Assembly: GCA_003559585.1 (NCBI GenBank)
Contig: PWKX01000016.1
Location: forward strand, 1-12,407
Reading direction: 5' to 3'
Origin: Mollicutes bacterium
GTDB taxonomy: Bacteria; Bacillota_I; Bacilli_A; Izemoplasmatales; Izemoplasmataceae
Length of the DNA: 12,407 bases
Every line of letters starts with the position of its first letter. Positions within the stretch are counted from its first letter, which is position 1. The position numbers and the translations under genes are program-made. This document shows positions 5,715 to 12,407 of this stretch, piece after piece. Under the pieces are notes generated by a model, which saw nothing but the letters and a program-made list of their open reading frames with translations, was not told the origin of the DNA and did no database searches.

Positions 5715-7072
5715 TGGATCCAGTTCTCTTAATCTTCATGGTTGGGTTTGCTTTGATGGCTGTTATTCTTTATACAGGCATCGGTTTTATTCCTGGTACC
5801 GATGAAACCAGTGTGCTTATGCCCATCACGCTCGCGCTTGTTTTAGCAGGCTTTGAACCCGTATTGATTCTTAGTTTTTTCATCGCCGCCATCGTCACCT
5901 TAAACTTAACAAACACCATGCCCACTGCGCTGGTTGGTTTGCCAGGTGGGGTGATGAGTTCAGCGATGATTGAACACACCCTTTATATCAAAGCAAACGG
6001 CAACATCGCCGCCACCATCAAAAAAATGGCGGCAGCTAGTTTAATTGGTGTGTTAATTGCCGTACCCGTTTCCTTATTATTGGCACAATTATTGCTACCG
6101 GTGGCTGATGTCATCTCCCCGTTAGCACCATGGTTATTTGTGTTTGGGGCTATCTTTTTAGCACTCATAAGCCGTCATAAAATTTTATCATTACTCAGTA
6201 TTTTGCCACTAGCGATCTTATTTGAAAGTTTGCGTGCGCTTTACTGGAATTTAAACATTGTCCCACAAGATCAAACAATCACCGTTTCATTCTTCCTAGG
6301 CATCACCATTGGACCGTTGATGTTTACTTTGTTTAATCTTTTAAACAAAAACATCCGTTCACAAGAAACACTTGAAGATAAAAATACGATTGTGCTACCA
6401 AAAGATGACAAAGAAAAAACAAGCTTAAACCCGCTACAAGTGCTAAATAAAGAAGAACGTTCACAGTTATCACTTGGGGCTTTAATCGTCAATACCTTGT
6501 TCATCTTATCACCGGTTGGATTGACTATTTTAATTGGTGAAAGCTTCAGCAAACGTCATAAAGACCCTTTAAAAAAAGCGACAATGACAGTGATTACCAT
6601 GAGCGCAGTCATTCAAGCAACCTATATTTCAGGCATCATCATCCCCTTGTTTGCACTCGGAATTCCCTTATCGCCCGTCGCGATAGGTCCTGGGGCTGCG
6701 CTTTTTAACGCCCCACCTGTTTTAAGTTTAGATAATAATTTACACCACCTCTTATCGACCACTGAGTTTGTGGTTGCAACCATCATCGGGGCTTTGGTCG
6801 CCCTTTCTATCAGTTATATTTTAATTAGTCGTTACGCAAAAGTCATCACGCGTTTTATCTTAAAACACATCCCACACGAATCTGTGTTGGGGTTATTCAT
6901 TGCCTTTATTTTACTACTAGCCTTTATGGATGCGGGCCTCATCAATATCTTCGGTGTTTTATTGATCGGTCTTTTCAGTGGGGCGTTAAACAAGATGGGT
7001 GTTAATTTTGGTGTCCAGTTCATGGCGCTTTATGCTGCCCCGCAACTCATGCAAATTTTGGCAGGTGGTTAA
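5714..7072 (+). CDS. TctA-family carboxylate permease
   Basis: This large hydrophobic permease of 452 residues and about 10-12 helices resembles the TctA subunit of tripartite tricarboxylate transporters. Using the numbering with one extra leading residue, TctA-like pieces are GIGFIPGTDETSVLMPITLA (23-42), NTMPTALVGLPGGVMSSAMI (68-87), which corresponds to the family's LxGIPG..SS segment, and IPLFALGIPLSPVAIGPGAA (311-330), the second-half counterpart. A charged cytoplasmic loop lies at about 212-252. No periplasmic binding protein (TctC) gene is nearby. ATG 5714 was chosen over GTG 5711 because AGGAGG (5701-5706) is then 7 bases upstream. Only one base separates its stop from mvaK1. Substrate is unknown; known TctA systems carry citrate, tartrate or aromatic acids. 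Mevalonate, a hydroxy-carboxylate, is a reasonable guess from the context. Confidence 0.72.
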   Translation: MDPVLLIFMVGFALMAVILYTGIGFIPGTDETSVLMPITLALVLAGFEPVLILSFFIAAIVTLNLTNTMPTALVGLPGGVMSSAMIEHTLYIKANGNIAATIKKMAAASLIGVLIAVPVSLLLAQLLLPVADVISPLAPWLFVFGAIFLALISRHKILSLLSILPLAILFESLRALYWNLNIVPQDQTITVSFFLGITIGPLMFTLFNLLNKNIRSQETLEDKNTIVLPKDDKEKTSLNPLQVLNKEERSQLSLGALIVNTLFILSPVGLTILIGESFSKRHKDPLKKATMTVITMSAVIQATYISGIIIPLFALGIPLSPVAIGPGAALFNAPPVLSLDNNLHHLLSTTEFVVATIIGALVALSISYILISRYAKVITRFILKHIPHESVLGLFIAFILLLAFMDAGLINIFGVLLIGLFSGALNKMGVNFGVQFMALYAAPQLMQILAGG

Positions 7073-7073
7073 G

Positions 7074-7988
7074 ATGTTTAAAGCGTTTGCCCACGGCAAA
7101 GTCATTTTAATCGGAGAACACAGTGTGGTCTACGATAAGCAAGCGATTGTTTTGCCGTTAATCAATCAAACCTTAAGCGTTCAATTAACACCCAGTCACA
7201 CAATGAGCCTAACCAGCGACCTTTACGATGGGCCTATCCATCAAGCGCCCAAAACCTTAGCCCCTATTGTGAAGCTAATCCATGATTTACAAACCGAATT
7301 AAAAGCACCCCCTGTTCACATCATCATTGAACATACCTTGCCCATATCAGCAGGCTTTGGTTCAAGTGCCGCTTTAGCCAAAGCACTCACAGAAGCCTTC
7401 TACCACTTTAACCAACAACCCTTAACAGCAACAAAGTGGCATACGTGGATCCAACAAGGTGAAATATATGCCCACGGCAACCCAAGTGGCATCGATACCT
7501 TAGCGACACTAAACACACAAGCCTTTGTGTATCAAAAAAACCAGCCAATAAAGCGACTTGCTCATCAACCAAAGGGTTATTTAGTGGTGGTTGATACTGG
7601 GTTAAAACCACCCACTAAAACAATGGTAATGACGGTTAAAAAAGCCTTAAAACACAAAAAAGCACAAGCTGCCTTACACGATTTAAGCCGTTTCTCAAAC
7701 GATGCGATTGATGCGTTTGAAAGTGGCAATATCACGGGCTTAAGTGATGCGTTGAACCAAGCACACCAGGCACTAAACACCCTTGGCGTATCATCACAAA
7801 GACTAAACTCAGCTAGAAAGGAAGCCTTAAAACATGGCGCTCTGGCTGCCAAGTTAAGCGGTGGTGGCGGTGGCGGTGCGTTGATTGCTTTATGTGATTC
7901 ATTAAAAAACGCTAAAGCTGTTAAATCGGCTTTAGATGGCTTTGGACCAACCCTAGAACCCATCAAGCTAGGAGGAAACACCGCATGA
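7074..7988 (+). CDS. mvaK1: Mevalonate kinase
   Basis: It phosphorylates mevalonate with ATP to 5-phosphomevalonate, the first step of the lower mevalonate pathway, in the cytosol. This GHMP-family kinase of 304 residues has GKVILIGEHSVVY (8-20), the ATP-loop motif PISAGFGSSAA (90-100), GNPSGID (135-141, D141 as the expected catalytic base) and the third GHMP motif KLSGGGGGGALIAL (260-273). Length is normal for bacterial enzymes. The start at 7074 has AGGTGG (7063-7068) 5 bases upstream and follows the permease stop by one base; an in-frame extension upstream to 6999 overlaps the permease and is not supported. It overlaps mvaD by 4 bases (ATGA). The six-glycine run is a mild variation of the usual G-rich loop. 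Confidence 0.93.
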   Translation: MFKAFAHGKVILIGEHSVVYDKQAIVLPLINQTLSVQLTPSHTMSLTSDLYDGPIHQAPKTLAPIVKLIHDLQTELKAPPVHIIIEHTLPISAGFGSSAALAKALTEAFYHFNQQPLTATKWHTWIQQGEIYAHGNPSGIDTLATLNTQAFVYQKNQPIKRLAHQPKGYLVVVDTGLKPPTKTMVMTVKKALKHKKAQAALHDLSRFSNDAIDAFESGNITGLSDALNQAHQALNTLGVSSQRLNSARKEALKHGALAAKLSGGGGGGALIALCDSLKNAKAVKSALDGFGPTLEPIKLGGNTA

Positions 7989-8929
7989 AAGTAACCGCAC
8001 AAGCACCAATTAACATTGCATTGATTAAGTATTGGGGCAAAAAAGATGACGTGCAAATGACACCATATAACGATTCGTTATCCGTAACATTAGACACCTT
8101 CCACACCACAACCACATTGATGCCACACCCTGATCATATATTTGAACTACGCATCAATCATCAAACAGCAACTGAGGCAGAAACATTAAAAGCGTATGCT
8201 TTTTTAACGCAGTTTGAATCCTTTTTAAAACAACCAGCCATCTTAATTGATTCACACAACACAGTTTATAAAGCCGCAGGTTTAGCCTCAAGCGCCTCTG
8301 CGTTTGCTGCTTTGGCTAAAGCAGCCGATCAATATTATCAAACCAATCATGACTTACAAACCCTCGCAGCCATCACGCGTCAAGGTTCGGGTTCTGCATG
8401 TCGTTCATTGCTTGGTGGTCTGGTTCGCTGGCAACAAGATGGTTTAATAAAAAACATTGAAGCGAACACCGATCAGTGGGTGATGGTGTTTGTATTGATT
8501 GACACAAGTGAGAAAACCATCTCAAGCCGCCAAGCGATGAAACACACCGTTGAAACCTCTTCTCTTTTTGATACATGGGTTCATTCAGCAACACATCACT
8601 TAGATGATGCCTTAAAACATCTAAAGCAAAACAACTTTTTTGCGTTTGGTCAAACCATTGAAAACAACGCGCTTTTGATGCATGAAGTGATGCGTGCAGC
8701 AAACCCACCTGTTGATTATTTTACCGATCAAACAAAGCGTGTGTTACATCTTGTTAAACAGTTAAGAACCATCGATGATGTGCCTGTTTTTGCCAGTGTT
8801 GATGCTGGACCAAATGTAAAAATACTAACCAAACAAGCCCATGTGAACACCCTCATTAAAAAATGTCGGTCTATGGGGTTAACAACCGTGGTGACAAACA
8901 TCACGAAACAAGGAGCTAAAACGTTGTGA
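7985..8929 (+). CDS. mvaD: Diphosphomevalonate decarboxylase
   Basis: It converts 5-diphosphomevalonate to isopentenyl diphosphate by ATP-dependent decarboxylation. The 314-residue protein shows APINIALIKYWGKKD (7-21), the GHMP loop AAGLASSASAFAALA (97-111), RQGSGSACRSLLGG (132-145) and SVDAGPNVKIL (271-281), where D273 matches the essential Asp of the MDAGPN motif. All expected catalytic features are visible. AGGAGG (7970-7975) lies 9 bases upstream of ATG, inside mvaK1. It overlaps mvaK1 and mvaK2 by 4 bases each, so the three enzymes are likely made in step. The order mvaK1-mvaD-mvaK2 is the one known from Gram-positive cocci. Confidence 0.95.
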   Translation: MKVTAQAPINIALIKYWGKKDDVQMTPYNDSLSVTLDTFHTTTTLMPHPDHIFELRINHQTATEAETLKAYAFLTQFESFLKQPAILIDSHNTVYKAAGLASSASAFAALAKAADQYYQTNHDLQTLAAITRQGSGSACRSLLGGLVRWQQDGLIKNIEANTDQWVMVFVLIDTSEKTISSRQAMKHTVETSSLFDTWVHSATHHLDDALKHLKQNNFFAFGQTIENNALLMHEVMRAANPPVDYFTDQTKRVLHLVKQLRTIDDVPVFASVDAGPNVKILTKQAHVNTLIKKCRSMGLTTVVTNITKQGAKTL

Positions 8930-9888
8930 AAACAACAACCGTTCAGGTACCTGGTAAAGTTTTTTTAGCTGGAGAACACGCTGTTATGTATGGTAAAAAA
9001 GCCATTATTTTTCCGGTGAATCAAACGCTGAGTATCACCGTTAAAAACAGTGAACACTTTTACATTCAAGCCCATACATCTCATCCTTTTAACGACGATT
9101 TAAATGGCTTAAAACAAGCCCCCTTATTACATGCCATCGTTAAAACCATGCAACAACACATTCAACCATTCACCCCGGTAAATATCACCATTAAAAGCAC
9201 CTTAGATGATAAAAACCAACGATCTTTAGGCTTAGGATCAAGCGGTGCTTTAACAACTGGATTGGTTGAAGCTTTGTTAAAACACTTTAATCAACCCCAC
9301 AATCCATACCGTGTGTTTAAACTTGGTGTTACCATCCAACAAGGCTTAGGCATTCAATCTTCGTTTGGTGATTTGGCTTTAACAGCCTTTAAAACGCCGG
9401 TGGTGTATCAAATGTTTACAAGCGTTCATGAAATCGATCAACCTTGGCCAGATTTGATCATCCAACCGATCAACCTTGCTTTACCACCACTCACCATTGT
9501 AAACACTGGCATTAAAGCCGATTCTAAACACTATATCCAAGCGATCAATCGTGTGAAAGATGAGCCTTGTTTTAAGCACTTCTTAAATGAAAGTGATGCG
9601 TTAGTTAACACCATGATTGACACCAAAAAACTAACCTTACCAATGGTGATTAGCCTTCATAAGGCCTTGTTGTTATTAGAACGCTGTGCTAAGACAACCT
9701 TATGGACCCCTGCGATGGAAACCATCAACGCCCACTGTGATCCATACCATACAGCGCTTAAGTTCTCAGGGGCTGGTGGGGGCGATAATGTCTTGATTTT
9801 TTCTAAAAATCACGGTATAAAGAAACAAACCGATTTGAAACTAACCAAGACTAATTATAACCCAACGCATCTACAAATAAGGACGTGA
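8926..9888 (+). CDS. mvaK2: Phosphomevalonate kinase
   Basis: It phosphorylates 5-phosphomevalonate to 5-diphosphomevalonate, the substrate of MvaD. This GHMP kinase of 320 residues has VPGKVFLAGEHAVMYG (8-23), RSLGLGSSGALTTGLVEAL (99-117), SSFGDLA (145-151, compare SCGDIA of streptococcal PMK, with D149) and KFSGAGGGDNVLIF (279-292). The AGGGD form of the third motif is typical of bacterial phosphomevalonate kinase and separates it from MvaK1. The start codon is GTG (8926), overlapping the mvaD stop as GTGA, with AGGAG (8911-8915) 10 bases upstream. The gene is followed after 4 bases by fni. Confidence 0.93.
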   Translation: MKTTTVQVPGKVFLAGEHAVMYGKKAIIFPVNQTLSITVKNSEHFYIQAHTSHPFNDDLNGLKQAPLLHAIVKTMQQHIQPFTPVNITIKSTLDDKNQRSLGLGSSGALTTGLVEALLKHFNQPHNPYRVFKLGVTIQQGLGIQSSFGDLALTAFKTPVVYQMFTSVHEIDQPWPDLIIQPINLALPPLTIVNTGIKADSKHYIQAINRVKDEPCFKHFLNESDALVNTMIDTKKLTLPMVISLHKALLLLERCAKTTLWTPAMETINAHCDPYHTALKFSGAGGGDNVLIFSKNHGIKKQTDLKLTKTNYNPTHLQIRT

Positions 9889-9892
9889 GCTT

Positions 9893-10876
9893 ATGAACCG
9901 AAAAGATGATCACATCGCCTATGCCCATGCACAAACTGTGGCAAACAATGATTTTGATTTGATTCGCTTTAAACCACATGGTTTACCTGAGACAAACAAA
10001 GCTCTAGTGAATTATGCGACTGAGTTTTTAGGCAACAAAGTAGCCACACCCATTTACATCAATGCCATGACCGGTGGTTCAAAACAAGCACAAACCATCA
10101 ACGGAAAGTTGAGTGCTTTAGCCAGTCATTTTGGCTTGCCAATGGCGCTTGGTTCATATTCTAGCGCTTATCAAGATGCCTCTTTGATCAACACCTACGA
10201 TGTCATCAATGCGCATGATGGCTTTTTAAAACTTGCCAACGTTGGTGCTGATAAACCATTGGTGGTGGCTAAAACAGCCGTGCAAAAGTTAAACGCTGAT
10301 GGTCTGCAAATTCACATCAACAGCGTTCAAGAGTTGATTATGCCTGAGGGTGAACGCGTGTTTAAAGGTTGGTCTGACAACATCAAAGCCGTGCATGATG
10401 CTTTAAACGTGCCCGTCATGGTTAAAGAAGTGGGGTTTGGCATGAGCACACAAACGTTCAAGACACTTAAAAACCTAGGCATTGTTTATATCGATGTCTC
10501 AGGACGTGGTGGCACCAATTTTGCCTCAATCGAAAATAAACGCCGTATTTCAACCTATCAAGCATTTGAACAATGGGGGTTATCAACGGTAGAAAGCTTA
10601 CTACAAGCAGAAGAGATTGAAGGCATTCATCTTTATGCAAGCGGTGGTATTCGACACGCTGGTGATGTGGTTAAAGCACTAGCTTTAGGTGCTGAAGCGG
10701 TTGGTTTATCCAAGTTTTTTTTAACACTAGCCATGGAAGACGACCTTCCAACCATGATTGAAAAAACAGCGCATCTGTTAGATGAAATTAAAACCATTAT
10801 GTGTGCCCTCGGTGTAGACAATGTCAAAGCTTTAAATAAACACCATCTCATCATTCCTAAGCATTTATGGCTTTAG
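9893..10876 (+). CDS. fni: Isopentenyl-diphosphate delta-isomerase, type 2 (FMN-dependent)
   Basis: It interconverts IPP and DMAPP using reduced FMN, completing the supply of prenyl precursors. The 327-residue TIM-barrel protein starts with the hallmark RKDDH (3-7) and has INAMTGG (56-62), QIHINSVQELIMPEGER (139-155, FMN/substrate and metal site; E147), KEVGFGM (178-184), DVSGRGGTNFA (201-211) and the phosphate-binding ASGGIRHAGDVVKALALGA (249-267). All signature motifs are intact. AAGGA (9879-9883) is 9 bases upstream of ATG. It is the last gene of the operon and is followed by a strong hairpin terminator. It uses FMN and would need reduction by a flavin-reducing partner or NAD(P)H. Confidence 0.95.
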   Translation: MNRKDDHIAYAHAQTVANNDFDLIRFKPHGLPETNKALVNYATEFLGNKVATPIYINAMTGGSKQAQTINGKLSALASHFGLPMALGSYSSAYQDASLINTYDVINAHDGFLKLANVGADKPLVVAKTAVQKLNADGLQIHINSVQELIMPEGERVFKGWSDNIKAVHDALNVPVMVKEVGFGMSTQTFKTLKNLGIVYIDVSGRGGTNFASIENKRRISTYQAFEQWGLSTVESLLQAEEIEGIHLYASGGIRHAGDVVKALALGAEAVGLSKFFLTLAMEDDLPTMIEKTAHLLDEIKTIMCALGVDNVKALNKHHLIIPKHLWL

Positions 10877-10880
10877 ACAT

Positions 10881-10923
10881 AAAAATACCCTTTATATTGG
10901 TTGTGTCAATATAAAGGGTTTTT
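10881..10923. terminator. Bidirectional terminator between fni and purB
   Basis: ACCCTTTATATTG (10887-10899) and CAATATAAAGGGT (10907-10919) form a perfect 13-bp stem with a 7-base loop. T-runs follow in both directions: TTTT at 10920-10923 on plus, and ATTTTT on minus from the A-run at 10881-10885. It ends the mevalonate operon (fni stop 10876) and the converging purA-purB transcript (purB stop 10930). Confidence 0.92.
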
Positions 10924-10929
10924 GTATGT

Positions 10930-12225
10930 TTATGTAATGCCAACGCGTTTAAAAATGGTGTCGACTTCTTTTAAAAATGGTTCAATGTCAAAACAGGCTT
11001 GTAGCGATTCAAAGCTGAGTGTTTTTTTAATGGTCGCTTCTGCTTGCGTGATGGTTAAAAAGTCAGTGTTGGTGTCGTAAGCTTTAAAAGCACAAGCTTG
11101 CACGATGTTATAGGCTTCATCTCTTTGCAGCCCAGCATCAATGAGCGCATGCAATACTTTTTGCGAGAAAATGACACCGTGGGTTTTATGGATGTTTTTA
11201 AGCATATTTTCAGGGTAAACCACCAAACCATCGATCACATTGACGTAGCGGTTTAACATATAATCAAGTAAAGACACCGCATCTGGTAACACCACCCGCT
11301 CAACACTTGAATGTGATATGTCACGTTCATGCCATAAAGCAATGTTTTCAAAAAGCGTTTGAGCGTAACCTCTCATCAAACGTGCACACCCTGTCATGTT
11401 TTCACTGGCGATGGGGTTTTTTTTATGTGGCATGGCCGATGAGCCTTTTTGCCCTTTTCTAAATGGCTCTTGTACTTCCATCACTTCTGTTCTTGATAAA
11501 TGTCTTATCTCAACAGCCAGTTGTTCGATGCTTGAGGCCACAAGGGCTAAAAACGACCCGTATTCTGCTAAACGGTCTCTTTGTAAGGTTTGTGTTGAAA
11601 TATTGGCACTTACGAGCCCTAATTGTTCACAAATGGCATCTTGTATGGCCGGTTTAAGGTTGGCAAAATTACCCACTGCCCCACTGATTTTACCGACCTC
11701 AATCCGTGGTCTTAACGCTTCAAACCGGCTCAGATGTCGTTTAAAAATATCAGCGTATAAAGCAAATTTGAGACCAAAAGATGTGATATCAGCATGCATG
11801 CCGTGTGTGCGGCCTATGCATGGCGTGTATTGATAGGTTTTGGCTTTGTTTTCAAGCACATCGATGAACTGTTTTAATCCTGATTCTAAGACATCATTGG
11901 CTTCTTTGATGATTAAAGATAACGCCGTGTCTACCACATCGGTACTGGTTAAGTTATAATGAAACCATTTTTTTTCTTCCCCTAAGTATAGGCCGACGGC
12001 TTCGGTGAAGGCAATCACATCGTGATGCGTTTTTTGTTCAATGTCATGGATGTCACGTATGTTAAAACGGGCGTTTTTTATGATGGTTTCAGCCGCTGCT
12101 TTTGGAACATTGCCTGCCTTAGCGTGAGCTTTGATAGCCGCGTTTTCAACTTTTAAAAAGGCTGAATACCGGTTTTCTTCACTAAAGAGCTTTTGCATTA
12201 AATCGCGTTGATAGCGGGCAATCAT
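10930..12225 (-). CDS. purB: Adenylosuccinate lyase
   Basis: It cleaves SAICAR to AICAR plus fumarate and adenylosuccinate to AMP plus fumarate in purine synthesis. At 431 residues it has the length of the Bacillus-type enzyme. Visible motifs are KTHHDV (65-70, H68), TSTDVVDTA (93-101), GRTHGMH (138-144, the general acid/base H141) and the fumarase/aspartase-superfamily signature GSSAMPHKKNP (261-271) with catalytic Ser in SS (262-263). HERDISHSSVER (299-310) completes the active site. AAGGGGG (12231-12237) is the ribosome site, and ATG overlaps the purA stop as ATGA. The pair purA-purB makes AMP from IMP in two successive steps, so coupled expression is logical. No purine-specific regulatory site is visible, because the promoter is outside the window. 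Confidence 0.96.
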   Translation of the reverse strand: MIARYQRDLMQKLFSEENRYSAFLKVENAAIKAHAKAGNVPKAAAETIIKNARFNIRDIHDIEQKTHHDVIAFTEAVGLYLGEEKKWFHYNLTSTDVVDTALSLIIKEANDVLESGLKQFIDVLENKAKTYQYTPCIGRTHGMHADITSFGLKFALYADIFKRHLSRFEALRPRIEVGKISGAVGNFANLKPAIQDAICEQLGLVSANISTQTLQRDRLAEYGSFLALVASSIEQLAVEIRHLSRTEVMEVQEPFRKGQKGSSAMPHKKNPIASENMTGCARLMRGYAQTLFENIALWHERDISHSSVERVVLPDAVSLLDYMLNRYVNVIDGLVVYPENMLKNIHKTHGVIFSQKVLHALIDAGLQRDEAYNIVQACAFKAYDTNTDFLTITQAEATIKKTLSFESLQACFDIEPFLKEVDTIFKRVGIT

Positions 12226-12407
12226 ATTTTAACCCCCTTAGCATCATCTAAAGTTCTAATCACCGTGGCTTCTCTGTCTGGTCCGACTGAGAAGATGCTG
12301 ATGTTAACCCCGAGTAACTGTTCAATACGGTTCATGTATGCTTGAGCTTGTTTAGGTAGTGAAGCAAAATCACGAACCCCGGTGATATCTTCATGAAACC
12401 CTGGTAA
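12222..12407 (-). CDS. purA: Adenylosuccinate synthetase, C-terminal part
   Basis: Only the last 61 residues are in the window; the gene continues beyond the right edge. The segment LPGFHEDITGVRDFASLPKQ (1-20) followed by AQAYMNRIEQ and then FSVGPDREATVI (39-50) matches the conserved PurA C-terminus (LPGW-ED....LP..A..Y...IE...G......S.GP.R..TI). The enzyme joins IMP and aspartate with GTP to give adenylosuccinate, the substrate of the following purB gene. Its TGA stop overlaps the purB ATG (ATGA). Nothing in the visible part is unusual, apart from a short extra tail (LDDAKGVKI). Confidence 0.93.
   Translation of the reverse strand, partial: LPGFHEDITGVRDFASLPKQAQAYMNRIEQLLGVNISIFSVGPDREATVIRTLDDAKGVKI

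Noticed and set aside
6999..7073. Upstream in-frame extension of mevalonate kinase
   Set aside because: It overlaps the 3' end of the permease gene, has no ribosome site, and the conserved GHMP N-terminus (GKVILIGEH) begins normally from the ATG at 7074.
7577..8056. Long antisense reading frame opposite mvaK1/mvaD
   Set aside because: Its low-complexity proline run is the complement of the glycine-rich GHMP loop, it has no family likeness, and the sense genes are clear.
11396..11833. Plus-strand reading frame inside purB
   Set aside because: Antisense shadow of a well-conserved gene, with no ribosome site or recognisable domain.

Overview
The window looks like chromosomal DNA from a low-GC, Gram-positive-type bacterium that uses TGA as a stop codon: purA, mvaK1, mvaD, mvaK2 and the small membrane gene all end in TGA. 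AGGAGG-type ribosome binding sites, A+T-rich promoters (GC judged by eye at about 40%), mevalonate-route isoprenoid synthesis and tightly overlapping operons fit Bacillota or a code-11 Mollicutes lineage (Acholeplasmatales or Izemoplasmatales type). That placement is inference and only moderately firm.

Layout. At the left edge (1-189, minus strand) is the N-terminus of a secreted subtilisin-like protease. Next is a five-gene minus-strand operon (4194 down to 333) for a Na+-NQR/RNF-type membrane NADH oxidoreductase, in the order nqrB, nqrC, nqrD, nqrE, nqrF. It has its own extended -10 promoter and a terminator. A monocistronic EamA/DMT transporter gene (5341-4421, minus) follows, with a strong terminator. 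A divergent promoter region with a near-perfect dyad (5350-5480) separates it from a six-gene plus-strand operon (5481-10876): a small two-helix membrane protein, a TctA-family carboxylate permease, mvaK1, mvaD, mvaK2 and fni. A shared bidirectional terminator lies between fni and the minus-strand purA-purB pair, of which purB is complete and purA is only a C-terminal part.

How the genes work together. The plus-strand operon encodes the complete lower mevalonate pathway, from mevalonate to IPP and its isomerisation to DMAPP. A carboxylate-type permease is translationally packed in front of it, which raises the possibility of mevalonate (or other organic acid) uptake feeding the pathway. The minus-strand operon encodes NADH oxidation by NqrF, the NqrD/NqrE pair carrying the conserved intramembrane iron-sulfur cysteines, a flavinylatable NqrC and an NqrB/RnfD-like channel subunit.

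The most unusual feature is this redox operon. It is clearly NQR-type (NqrD, NqrE and NqrF hallmarks), but no nqrA is present in the locus. The NqrB subunit has RnfD-like length and lacks the FMN-acceptor threonine, the NqrC FMN motif is altered at one position, and NqrF is compact. Together these suggest an NQR variant whose electron exit, and possibly terminal acceptor, differs from the textbook quinone-reducing enzyme.
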